Source of the DNA: Membranipora membranacea
Taxonomy: Eukaryota; Bryozoa; Gymnolaemata; Cheilostomatida; Membraniporidae
Reading direction: 5' to 3'
Length of the DNA stretch: 64,000 bases
Assembly: GCA_914767715.1 (NCBI GenBank)
Contig: OU612073.1
Span: 14,880,001-14,944,000, forward strand
Shown piece after piece: positions 50,001-58,766 of the stretch. The stretch's first letter is position 1. The number at the start of each line of letters is the position of its first letter. The notes beneath the pieces are model-generated. The model was not told the DNA's origin. It saw only the letters and a program-made list of their open reading frames with translations, and searched no databases. The position numbers were made by a program, and so were the translations under genes.

Positions 50001-50046
50001 CAAGTCCTTCATCTCTTAGCTTGTCTGCTAATCCAGCTTCACTCAT
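26014..50046 (-). CDS. Large coiled-coil protein, 25 exons, 1532 residues
   Basis: Exons in transcription order: 49936-50046, 49124-49298, 48696-48823, 48147-48288, 43024-43136, 40902-40988, 40409-40629, 39347-39875, 38852-39040, 38074-38211, 37386-37586, 36868-36969, 36541-36579, 34590-35162, 32984-33076, 32271-32591, 31701-31850, 31171-31287, 30437-30619, 29484-29641, 28937-29102, 28440-28612, 27734-27898, 27157-27352, 26014-26142. Each has AG/GT borders and all phases agree. Residues 1-37 form a compact N-terminus (M-S-E-A-G-L, E-E-K-I-L-Y-V-W-K-L-Y-L). Residues 38-138 are helical with E-Q-V-A-F-L-L-V-E-R. Residues 139-223 are an acidic, Ser-rich linker with E-S-D-E-E-E-D. About 225-1490 is Glu/Gln/Lys/Leu coiled coil with one basic patch (R-K-N-R-H-R-T-R-I-R). 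The tail is Thr/Ser-rich. There is no motor, GRIP, zinc-finger or membrane segment. It is probably a cytoskeletal, centrosomal or Golgi-type scaffold. I cannot name the orthologue; a CCDC30/CCDC136-like identity is only a guess. It hosts a lectin gene and a tRNA gene in introns. Confidence 0.9.
31555..31568. repeat. Short (TA)n tract in a coiled-coil gene intron
   Basis: TATATATATATA run within the intron between exons 31701-31850 and 31171-31287. A longer one lies at 37009-37027. Confidence 0.7.
32590..32815. repeat. Degenerate ACAGT/CATAGT minisatellite
   Basis: Roughly 15 imperfect units built on ACAGTNACAG and TCATAGTA run through the intron upstream of the exon ending at 32591. Simple-sequence drift is the likely origin. 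Confidence 0.65.
34036..34092. repeat. Two adjacent GC-rich perfect palindromes
   Basis: CCTCCCCGCCACGCC-GTA-GGCGTGGCGGGGAGG is a 15-bp stem with a 3-base loop. It is followed by GTGGGAGGGGCGC-TTAA-GCGCCCTCCCAC, a second near-perfect stem. They lie inside the hAT-type element and stand out sharply against the AT-rich background. Confidence 0.9.
34252..34335 (-). repeat. tRNA-like sequence inside the hAT-type element
   Basis: The - strand reads ATAGCTCAGTGTGCAGAGC (D arm and A box), an anticodon-like CTTATAA loop and GTGGGTTCGAATCCC (perfect T arm and B box). The acceptor ends GTGTCTG and CAAGGAC do not pair well and the anticodon stem fails, so it is a tRNA-derived relic or a pol III promoter, not a working tRNA gene. 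Confidence 0.65.
35493..35578 (+). tRNA. tRNA-Arg (UCU) with a 13-base intron
   Basis: The acceptor stem GGCCTCG pairs with CGAGGTC (one G-U). The D arm GCGC..GCGC, anticodon stem TCAGA/TTTGA, T arm GTGGG-TTCGAAT-CCCAC and discriminator G are all present. The anticodon loop reads CTTCTA, then an intron of about 13 bases (ACTGTTAGATGAT) at the canonical place one base 3' of the anticodon, then the loop resumes. The mature length would be 73. Animal tRNA-Arg(UCU) genes commonly carry an intron here. TTTT follows within 5 bases as a pol III terminator. It lies in a coiled-coil gene intron, antisense to that gene. Confidence 0.88.
36300..36367. repeat. Foldback interrupted by poly-C
   Basis: TCGGTAGCCTGTCTTGACAA is imperfectly mirrored by the reverse complement of TTGTTAAGAAAGGCTACCGA. 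The loop contains a run of about ten C residues. It is probably a small foldback element in an intron. Confidence 0.6.
37009..37027. repeat. (TA)n microsatellite
   Basis: An uninterrupted TA dinucleotide run in a coiled-coil gene intron. Confidence 0.85.
38310..38545. repeat. Long foldback element (about 235 bp)
   Basis: The arms pair over roughly 100 bases: TAGTTACTTATGGAAAAGTT to the left answers the reverse complement of AACTTTATCATCAGTAACTG. Inner parts (AAATTCAATGCTCT, TTGATGGTGGAAAAAGT) pair almost perfectly around a short CCCTTATGGGAGGC loop. The left arm has a 24-base tandem duplication of AGTTGTGTCACATTTGCAT-type sequence. It lies in the intron between exons 38852-39040 and 38074-38211. 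Confidence 0.78.
39081..39092. repeat. Poly-G tract
   Basis: A run of about 12 G bases in an intron, a likely assembly-sensitive homopolymer. Confidence 0.85.
41100..41318 (-). mobile_element. tRNA-derived SINE
   Basis: On the - strand it begins GGAGGTGGCTCAGTTGGATAG (A box) and has GTGGATTCAGATCCC as a B box. A body follows with CCTGCCTGCAAAC, GAGAGCAA, GCACAGATATTGC, CCTAGCCC and CGCCGCCCATG. The same body appears on the + strand at 49670-49790 and the same head at 47512-47535, so this is a dispersed family. It lies in the intron between exons 43024-43136 and 40902-40988. Confidence 0.75.
42622..42703. mobile_element. 82-bp perfect foldback insertion with 10-bp target duplication
   Basis: A 30-base arm (AGTTTAAGTGCTCAAACGGT then GCAAGATGCT, 42623-42652) and its exact reverse complement (42674-42703) enclose a 21-base loop. 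ACCTCAGATT flanks both sides (42612-42621 and 42704-42713), so the hairpin inserted as a unit. A 9-11 base duplication suits Mutator-like or Foldback transposition. The hairpin could also be transcribed and diced. It lies in a coiled-coil gene intron. Confidence 0.82.
43209..43470 (+). mobile_element. SINE-like element with tRNA-like head and A-rich tail
   Basis: The head reads GGGGTAGCACGATGGCC (A-box-like) and GGTTCAGTCCTCACC (B-box-like). An unrelated body of about 190 bases follows, ending AAAACAAACAAAAAAAAA at about 43454-43470. No target duplication was identified. It is not the same family as the SINE at 41100-41318. Confidence 0.5.
43823..44340 (+). pseudogene. Tandemly duplicated exon relics, possibly from C-type lectin genes
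   Basis: Two copies (about 43823-44040 and 44112-44340) align along their length. In one shared frame both read L-K-L, then N-V-E-G-[GR]-C-D-[LM]-H-V-I-[ND]-[ST]-K and end at TAA. Copy two has an extra 30 bases, an in-frame difference (Y-A-D-T-R-K-E-I-T-K-M). The G-C-D-L-H-V-I-N-S-K run resembles the segment after helix 1 of a C-type lectin domain. They lie just upstream of a functional lectin gene on the same strand. They could be unrelated repeats; the lectin link is tentative. Confidence 0.4.
44409..44415 (+). promoter_or_regulatory. TATA box of the nested lectin gene
   Basis: TATAAAA, 76 bases before the start codon and in the right orientation. A start site near 44440 would give a 5' leader of about 50 bases. 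Confidence 0.5.
44491..45857 (+). CDS. Type II membrane C-type lectin receptor with ITIM-like motif, copy A (nested)
   Basis: Exons 44491-44839, 45060-45242 and 45646-45857 join at phase 1 twice to give 247 residues. Residues 1-40 are cytoplasmic and contain S-Q-Y-S-T-I (22-27), an ITIM-like S-x-Y-x-x-I motif. A single membrane span lies at about 41-60 (L-M-I-A-L-L-V-C-I-L-V-G-V). A stalk follows to about 116. The C-type lectin domain (117-247) is split by the second intron, has six cysteines (long form), W-T-S-A-K-R-Y-C, W-I-A-G, Q-P-D and W-H-D, and ends F-L-C-E-Y. Q-P-D is the galactose-type sugar motif. W-H-D replaces the usual W-N-D, so calcium-dependent binding is plausible but unproven. 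The gene lies wholly inside an intron of the opposite-strand coiled-coil gene. Copy B at 60592-63846 has the same exon phases. AATAAA lies at 46451. Confidence 0.87.
45858..48146. other. Non-coding remainder of the host intron
   Basis: Contains the nested lectin's polyadenylation signal (46451) and the SINE head at 47512-47600. Nothing else is recognised. Confidence 0.4.
47512..47600 (+). mobile_element. SINE fragment (tRNA-like head)
   Basis: GGAGGTGGCTCAGTTGG matches the head of the SINE at 41100-41318. Then come a diverged stretch and GGTGTGGGTGGAGTCCCAGAAT, a weak B-box remnant. The body is not recognised. Confidence 0.5.
49613..49790 (+). mobile_element. Foldback joined to a SINE body fragment
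   Basis: GGGACATTGCAAATGTTTG and its near-complement CAAACATTTGCAATATCCC form a stem of about 29 bp around GAGGCGAGGCGCCTC (49617-49676). This is followed directly by CCTGCCTGCAAAC through CGCCGCCCATG (49677-49752), the body of the SINE at 41100-41318 in the opposite orientation. It lies in the first intron of the coiled-coil gene. Confidence 0.65.
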
Positions 50047-53000
50047 TTTTATTTATTTGTACATCAGATCTGCTTCCCCTACAATCGTATTCAGTCTACT
50101 ATGACAACAGACATATATACATACATCAAATAACAGTAACCATTAGGGTATACCAGCCAAACTGGACTGTCATGTCATCATTTCAGTATACTTGAAATGT
50201 TATATCACAAGGCAAAGTGTTCTGAAAGCTTATATACTTAGCTCAAGTAGACGACCTGCCAAGAAGAGGATAATATAACCAGCTTACAGTATGTATGCCC
50301 ATATCGGGGACTTCACCACCAACAGTCTTTACTTTGCAATAGTGGACATCATAAGATGGAGAAATGAAAATGGAGGCTTTGATAGATATTTCGCAAACTT
50401 ATCTTTGACAATATCACTATGGACATCCCATACAAATTTTTTGGTACACAATGTACAGGGTGACATTCAAACCTCAAGACAATTAACATGTACCTGAAGA
50501 CATCAATACTACCAGCCGTGTGATATGATCGAGCAGCATATCTACAGGCAAATTACTCTGAGGTTAACAAAGCAAACTTTTATAACACCATTTTAACGTG
50601 ATAGGTTACCGTATCACTATATCAAGGTCAGACAGAACACAAGGTAACTGGACATGAATTTGTACTGTTTGGAATAAAGCCAATAGGAGATTCTTGTGGT
50701 CATTAGATGTCTGGAGTATTGAATTTCTTCAAGAGTATATGATAATTGCCTTGGAAAACTGATGTTCATATCAGCGGGCGTATGAAGACATATTATTAGG
50801 TCCTGTGATAAGGGCAGCAGCCACTGCTGTGAGGAAAGGAATCCCCCTTCACTTATTGTATGATAAGATATTTTAAGGTTTCAATAATAATGAGTCCACT
50901 GCTATGCTCATACAACATCATGAGGAGCCTCACAGCGGGCATACAATATTCTTGCATGGGAGTGGTAGGTCAATCTCACAAAATAAAGCCATGATGTATG
51001 CAAGGAGTTAGAGACTATCCTCCTTGATATACATGTCTCTTATATTGCTTGTTTGAAGGAATGTTCTTTTCCAACAATATTCACATTCATTACTCCACTC
51101 AGCAGTCATTGTAGCCTTAATAGGATCTGTAAGGCAGGCTACAGTCATTGCTGAGTTGTAATTTTTCCAGGATTAACATGTCACATCAACCCTAGACTAA
51201 CTCCTCAGCCAAATGTGCTACCACAACACCACCTGACTGGACCCACACCAACATTACAAAATAAAGTACAGTTGTGAAATACCCTTTACCAGTGGTTCTT
51301 ACATATCGTAGCAGCGGGTGGATTGTGTATACCCACAAATGAGTGTAGCAAAAGTAGAGAGCTGAGCCTAGCAAACACGCGCCCCAGCATGCAATCACAT
51401 GAATCCAACATGCATTCAGACAAGCACACTTTGCCTGCCATTGTACTCCTTTGTTCACCAAACAAAAGGCCTTTTGTTACACAACTCTCATAGGTGCATT
51501 GGGGCATGTCTCCCTGACATCGGCCCCCAGGGCCTATCCAACATACTACAGCATAGGTGTACTTTATTTTGTAATGAAGGAGTTTACTCTTTGCTCACCA
51601 ACTGTCCCACTCTGGCAATATTGTGAGCATACTTTGAACGAGTTGGTTGTACAATAAGGTATTCTTGTTCTATTCCGCCTATTTGAGTGAGTGTTTCTGT
51701 CTTATTGGATGTCGAAAAGGGTAAGACTAAGAGTAACTTCAAAAACTCACATTTCCTCCGCACATTTCTTGTTGTTTCTTATGACGCATAGCCTGTCTTT
51801 TGGGAGTAATATAAAATGATGAGAAGGGTATGTTGGAAAACGCCCGTCATATATAAATAAGATTTGAGGCTACATAATATCTTCTTTTGAATTGGAGTCT
51901 TGAAAAAAATTAACACAAAAGAATGAGGTGACAACTCATAAATGCAATACTAAATTCCCCAAGGAACAAGCAAGGAACAATGAACTCCCTCTCATAGTGA
52001 ATACAGCCAATACAGTTTAGTGTTGACCAAAGAAATCACTTCCGTTGATCAAAACATATCGCATCCCATCATCACTTAGAATTAGAATGCAGAATGTTGT
52101 CATGTTGATATTTAGCACTACCACGGTCCACATAGGATATTTGACCATATTTAGTTAGTTGTTTACACCATATTAGGTACCGTATACAGATAAATTGCTT
52201 CCTTTATTATTGTGACCAAGGAGTCTAAGTGACTGACGTCTAGGCTCTTCTAATACCGGTAATGCTCTGGAAGATGTATGATAAGTTCATGTCCGGGGTA
52301 AGCAGCTACTGAGAATTACCCCATGTAAATGCCTGAGAATGTTCGCTTCGGGCAAAGACACTGTCATAACGCTAGAACAACTCCCCATCTGGTAGATACA
52401 GAGTGCCAGCCTACCGTGTAAACTGCCGTAAACACTGTTTTCGCTCATTATGTGTAAAACTGCTCAATCGAATAGCTTGATTCATTTATCATAAATCTAG
52501 TCAATGTTTTATTATAATTTTTAAAACTTTATTTTTATTCACAGAGCACAAGAGAAACATTGATTTTATCATGAGAATTGATACAAATATATATACATTG
52601 GTCAGCAATAAAAAGCAAGTTAATTTCAAGGCTAGATGTTGCATGATAAAAAAAAGGTAGTCAGATTATCTTACTTCAGTCTGGCATTCTGACATGGCGG
52701 GTGGAACAATAACAGTGCGGGTAGGGACATACTTCTAAGTTAATGAAACGAAATGTCAAATCTATAACGTATTTTTGTATCTGTGGTTTGATGGCTTAAA
52801 ATGCTCAGAGGGTTCTTGTGACACTGTGAGCAAAAGGAAGTATATTGTCTGATCTGCCAAATTGTTCCTTCACAGACACACAAAGCTGCAGTTATACGGC
52901 ATATAAATACAATATATAAGAATGAAAAACTCTGAGTTTATCAATCGGAAAATTAGAAATGAGCCTACAGATAATTATTGAGCTTTGTTTTCATATCAAA

Positions 53001-53612
53001 ATATGGAAATGCTGTTGAAGAGATAATTGTTGATTATGATATCCATGTAAACTGAATACTAGCCAAAGGTAGCTGAGGCAGCATATGCTCACATAAATGT
53101 TTACTTTTTATCCCTGTCAATAATAAACATTACAAAATAAAGTGCAGTTCTAAATGAGAAACCAAAACCGTCGTTGGCGACAGTTGGTGTATGAATGGCA
53201 GCATTGTTGATAAATACAATACAGCATTGTCATACAGCCAATATCGTAAGAAATCCTATGTTGGATCAGACTAAGTACCTAAACTATGCCTTAGCATGCA
53301 TTATGGGCTGCACAAACAAACCCTCAACTATGAATTTTTCATAAAACTGGCTATTGAAATTTTAGAACTGGACTTTATCTGTAATGAAACTTTTTCGTAG
53401 TGGACAAAATAAAAATTTTAAAAATGGAAAATAGCAAATGGATGAAATGTTGGTAGTGACCTAAATCATTTCTAGTTGGAGATTCCTAGAAGGAGATTTT
53501 TTGTCAGAACCCTTAGCAGCTTTTTCCGAGCAAGATTGTCTAGTTTGTCTGAATTCTGAATTTCTTCATGAATTACCTGCAATTTTTTTTCAATTGCGTA
53601 ATTTCCCAACGC
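50047..53612. other. Upstream region of the coiled-coil gene; no gene seen
   Basis: It should hold the coiled-coil gene's promoter and any non-coding 5' exons, but no TATA box or clear start site is visible. Short repeats include ACATTACAAAATAAAGTACAG at about 51254-51274, its inverted form at about 51556-51577 and a further copy at about 53127-53147. These look like ends of an unclassified element. Overlapping short frames at 51192-51657 come from it. Confidence 0.35.
51254..51577. repeat. Inverted-repeat-flanked segment, unclassified
   Basis: ATTACAAAATAAAGTAC occurs in direct sense near 51255 and as GTACTTTATTTTGTAAT near 51560, enclosing about 280 bases. A third copy at about 53128 shows it is dispersed. 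Confidence 0.5.
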
Positions 53613-56600
53613 TCAATCAAACCTAAAAAAGGCGGTGACTACTCCGGATCTAGAATGATGACCATGTCTGTGGGGGTGGCAGATGAATCTGATTCTTCTT
53701 ATCATCCGCTGCATCTCAATTTCAGCGCTGTCTAATGAATGGAGCTTGGAGATAACAGTCTTTTGTATCCTGAAATTATAAACATTGAAACAAAATTGTC
53801 TCTTTGCATTGATGTGGTTTAAGAAATGAGAAGGTATTTTGTCAGAAATTATAAAAGATGAACACATCAGGTTAAGGTCTACAATTCCATTCTAAGGTTT
53901 GTGATTTCTTTTCCAGTTTCCGGCACTATTGAAATAATATAGACTGCCCATAGAAGATAAAAAAAAAGACTTGTCCACAGAAGTATTTGTGATGTTGATC
54001 ATATTATGAACAATGAAAGCAAAAAGCTGGCAAATGTAAAGGAATATAAACTTACGGTTTAGCATTGGAAATATGACATATATATGACCTATAAACCGAG
54101 CAAGTCACTTATATACCGAGCTTGGGGCAAAAGGTATGAATTTACAGGGGTGTAAGATAAGAATTTATGATATGGTTGTCCCAGTCATACCATTAAATGG
54201 TTGCTGTTGTAAACTTTTTATCATTGATTTTCTCAGGAACTGCCTTCTGGTGCACAATCATCATCGAAGTTTTATTCGAAAACTCATTTGAATCAGGATA
54301 TGTACTCTTGATACAAAGTTATTGAATGATCAGTTGCCTAGTTGAGGCCTAGAAAGTGATTGCTCCTACTATTTGAGCGTATACAATTTAGGTCTGAAAC
54401 CTTCACAAAATTGGCTATGTCATTGAGTTCAGATCAGAATGTAATCCGGAAGTTGATGATTTGAAGAGTGTTCGCAAGTGCAATTTTATCTCACCCATTT
54501 TCGTAATGTTAAACAAAATCATTAGTAGGATGTCTACTATGAAGAGTTGTGAAAAGATGCAGGACCTATGGTTATGGGCATTTTAAGTTATAAACCATTA
54601 TCACAGGAACACTTATGAAAATAGGATAGTGTTACCACATTACAACAGCCTGATGGGAAATCAACCGTGCTGTTTTTTTCAAGTAGAATGGATGAGATTC
54701 CCTCAAAATCATCAATATTGCTTCGGGAAAGCTACTCTCTCCTTGGTATTTCAGTTGGGCTCCTAGCTCATGTCATAATCTCTGTAAATATCAGTCCACC
54801 AGGCATATTTATTGTACCACTTCGTCTCACACTATGCTGTTATTAAAGGGTGGATCCAGCGACTGGCTTTGAAGTTTCTAAAATTTGTGACTGTGGGGTG
54901 GCAGGGACAATTTTTCTCCCATGATGTGTTTATTCTCTTTCGGCAGCAATACAACGGTATCGGAATCGATGAAGCCATTATTATAGATGCTTTGATTGAT
55001 GCACAGTGGAGTGATGTGTGGGGGGAAGGAAAGATCAAGTGGGTGGATCATGGAGTGGGTGGATAAAGTGTCAATCATCATAATTAGTAAATATACTCTG
55101 CGGGCGATGTTGTTAGGAAAATTTGGTTGGGAACGTTACACAACTTCGCAAACAAGGCAGGCCAGCTGAAGTGTTAACTTCAGTCAACTTTTCACTTATC
55201 ACTTGACCGGTGTTGTCACTGGGGGAGATTGGGTGTTAACATGGTGCTGTCAACCACCTCTATTGATGGAAATCTCTAATCCAAATTAAATAAATCAGAA
55301 AGATTCCTTTCATCAACCATTCTGGACAAAGTCTATTTTCATCTATGAAGCCCCCTTAAAGGTTTTAATGCCACTTTATGATCTCGTCATTACATCTTTA
55401 TAGATTGCATCACAAGTCACAGTATTTACTTTTTGATTTAATGAAGCTTCCATTAATTTTCCTTAAGACAAAAGGTTGGTATAAAATGCTCAGAGAACGT
55501 AAAGCAATCACATAGTATCTAATTCTGTATCTGATAAGCCGTTCAAATCATTCTAATCAGATGAGCAGAAGTGACCTTTATCAGTTTAGCTTGTCACCAC
55601 AATTTTAAAAAATACAAATAATGGCAATAATTAATGACTTACTAGAGTAAACAGGTTTTTCTAAAAGTGTATTAGAAGATCAGTGTTTTCACTTTGATTC
55701 AAAAAAAAAAGGTTGAAGGCATAGGTTTTTTCTAACTGCTTATGATTAAATCTGATAATCCTTATTTTAAATGACGGAAGTTTACTGTGATATGTGAATT
55801 GAGGGGGAAGGGGTGGCAACATTAAGAGTTGGCAAGATAAAAATATGGCAAAATAAGAGCTGAATGGGTCATAGGGCAATGATATTGTCCTGATGTTGAA
55901 GAGTGATGGCAAACAGACATATTGCATTGGCTATTTACTGAGAAATAGTAGGAATGACTGTGATCCCCACATATCTGACAAAAATATGAGTCAGAAAACA
56001 TGCGCTTCCAATTGAATAGACACATCTCGATTTAATTGTAAATGCGAAAAATAATTTAATTGGTAGTTTTCAAAAAGACACATATGTGCAAGAGATTTTT
56101 TGCACACATTGGGATATACTATGCGCTGACACGGATCAGTGGCATATTCTTGTGACTGTTATTTGGAGATTGATTGTAACACTGTTGCGAGATTCCTATC
56201 AGTGAATCACAGGTCATTATAAACAACTTACACAAACCAACCAAAGACTTTCCGCGCGTCCTTTGGGTTTAACTGAAACCACTCTGACAACCCCAGACAA
56301 ATATACATTATTACTGGTACAATACAATGATGATCATTGATGTGATTAAGAATATCAGTGTGATGCCAGTTCAGATAAGTTGGAAGGTGATGCAGAGTTG
56401 TAAACAGGCTAATATTATGATTGAAAAAATTCCGGCATGGCACCTTGATAAAACGAACATGGTAAGCCTGAAGATTTGACACCGGATACACAAGATTTTT
56501 GATTACCAGTTACATGCAACTCTCCATAGATATCTTCTGGTAATAATACATTTTGAATATGTTATAGATATATATTGATATGTAAATATAATAATCTATG

Positions 56601-58642
56601 AAATAATACATACTCACCATCATCACATTCATGAAACCTGCCATGATATGAGGAGGTTTCTTCAGGTTTCCACTAATTGTTTTGTGGTCAATCGGAATCA
56701 GAATTTATGATGGTAAGATGGTTTTAGTGCAAGACGATGGAACAATGACCCATGACGATACTGGGCAACAAGATACGTGGTAGGTACCCTGGTAACAACA
56801 GTATAAATATGTATGTATGAATTAGGGCTGTGCAAGATTAAAGAAAATTGATCTTAATCATAATCTTGACATGTTCAGTGAATCTGCGATTACTCTTACT
56901 TTTAATCTTCCCATCTGGTTGATTACAGGACCACTCTCGAAGAAGAAATCAAGCACTAACAATATCTTTTTTATAGATGGACTTATGATAGGCTTTCCTC
57001 CCAAATATGAAACTTTTGTTGCGTGATTGAGTCATTATTTTATAGCTACATGTAAATGTAATCACCTTTAGTATTGTTTTTGGAAAACTTGACCAGACTA
57101 TGAAACCTTATTCTTACAATCAGCATAGTCCTATACTTTTCATCTCGATATTGCATGTTCTTTATTTTTTTTTAAGATTGAAATTAATCTTTGAGTTAAT
57201 CAGATTAATTTCAATATGGATTAATCGCGTTAGTCTTACAAATAACGCGATTTTTTTCCCAACCCCAGTATGAATATATCGATAGGTGAGTGTGTTTTGA
57301 TACAACTGCAGCTTCAATATTTTCAAACAGATTTGTACGAACAAAACTGTTCTGCCTTCCAAAAACCATCTATCTGGTACTTCGCGATGAGCTTTGTACC
57401 ACTGTGATATGGCGTCGCGTCAACAATATTTGGTTTTTTTATCACGGTCATGTGTCGTCGTATACCTGAGGGTACCTCCACGGACACACTCAAAATAAAA
57501 GTCCAGCAAAAATTGTGTGCCATGTAAAATATGGCATAGCCCTTTAGCTAATTCCCCTAAAAGCCTGGAGGCAATCTCACAATAATATTGACTACATTTA
57601 CATACCATGCTATATAAGTTAAATTATCTACGACTCATTATTTATAGTAATATACTCATCATTTGACAATAAATTTGATTATATATAATTGTATTAAAAA
57701 TTAAGATTTTCGGAAACTTTTTTATTTCGGCATTTTGGTCAAAACTTTTGATTACCGAATAAATAGATCAATTGTAGTTAGCTGAAACCCAGGAGTTTTT
57801 ACAGCAAAAGGTCTCATCTGCTTTCTTTATGGCTTATATAAAACTTTGCAAAAGTATGGTGTCATCTGTAAATAATCAAGGAAGATAACTCCGAAAAAAC
57901 ATAATCCCATTAGGATAGTACTTTCTCCCTCGGACACGGACAGTATGTTCTTCTTTCCCTCCGAAAATAAAAAATGTGTCAAGTTCAACAGGTGGAGTTC
58001 ACACAGTATATCATAGTTTGCATGCACCCAGTTCTGTTAACTTGACATTTAATTGTGACAATTGATAACAAAAAAGCTATTGTGTTGAGTAACCATTTTT
58101 GTGTGGGGTGTGACCATCCAATAGTCGAGGCAACTTAGGTGCAGGGGAAGTAACTGGAAACATCACAGACTTAAATTTAAATAGTACACTTGAGGTTCCA
58201 TTATGGATCATTCCGTAGGTCTATCATGGTGCTCCAGCAGCTGTTTCTTTTAATTAAAATTCAAATTTCAACAATGTGTTCTAGTTTAGATAATGCCACT
58301 GGATATTGGATATCTTTTTGTTCCCCACTCAGTGGTTGAGGGTGGGATCTATCGATATACATATCAAAGACACCTTTAATTGACTGGAAAAAATGGTTAA
58401 TTAGCCGATTTCTCTGGTCAAGATTTTTACAGAATAAGTCATCAGAGCACAACACAATTTGGGACCAACAGATGATTCCGAGATTAAGCGACATTTGTTA
58501 TTCAAAGGCCGTTTAGCAAGGAGTGAAACAATTTTGATAATATAAACAGAGGGAGACGGAATATGAATATAATACCTCCAAATCAAAACAAGAAGCGATG
58601 ACTCCATTCGGATTTGCGATGATATATATGTGCCGTTCAGGC
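53613..58642 (-). CDS. Candidate spliced gene, unrecognised, possibly membrane protein (5' end unknown)
   Basis: Putative exons in order: 58576-58642, 56232-56467, 55939-55974 and 53613-53769. They join at phases 0, 2 and 2 into about 164 residues ending in TGA. The last three have good splice sites (AAATCTTCAG, GT|GTAAGT; TTTTTGTCAG, CA|GTAAAT; TAATTTCAG). The joined text includes C-I-V-P-V-I-M-Y-I-C-L-G-L, then N-P-K-D-A-R-K-V-F-G-W-F-V and the hydrophobic V-Y-V-G-I-T-V-I-P-T-I, then a basic, His-rich tail. The first exon (R-H-I-Y-I-I-A-N-P-N-G) is the weakest. The phases were chosen by hand, so this is a hypothesis. No family is recognised. Confidence 0.33.
53770..55938. other. Stretch with no recognised feature
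   Basis: AT-rich sequence, possibly the last intron of the candidate - strand gene. Frames on both strands (54812-55081) overlap each other and carry no motif. Confidence 0.3.
56823..57267. mobile_element. hAT-like non-autonomous element with 8-bp target duplication
   Basis: The left end is TAGGGCTGTGCAAGATTAAAG. The reverse complement of the right end is TGGGGTTGGGAAAAAAATCG, a loose terminal inverted repeat (9 of 13). GTATGAAT flanks both ends (56815-56822 and 57268-57275). The interior is rich in GATTAATC- and AATCGCGTTA-type motifs with no long frame. The 8-bp duplication fits hAT. Confidence 0.72.
57836..57905 (-). repeat. Dispersed repeat copy (also at about 60995-61050)
   Basis: On the - strand it reads GGAGTTATCTTCCTTGATTAT, then ACAGATGACACCATACTTTTGCAAA. 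The intron of lectin B carries GGAGTTTCCTCCCTTGATTAT, then ACAGATGAGACCATATTTTTGCAAA. The family is unclassified. Confidence 0.6.
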
Positions 58643-58766
58643 CTACCATACAGAATGGAATCTTTCTTTTCATTTATTTCTTATTTTGGATAGCATAAAT
58701 TTCTTAGGGGAGACAAAGATAAAGAATGGTACTCACATTCTACTCATTCTGATTCCCCTCTACCGC

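Noticed and set aside
58261-58494. 77-codon - strand frame with protein-like text near its end
   Set aside because: No usable donor or acceptor linking it to neighbours in phase; left as intronic in the candidate gene.
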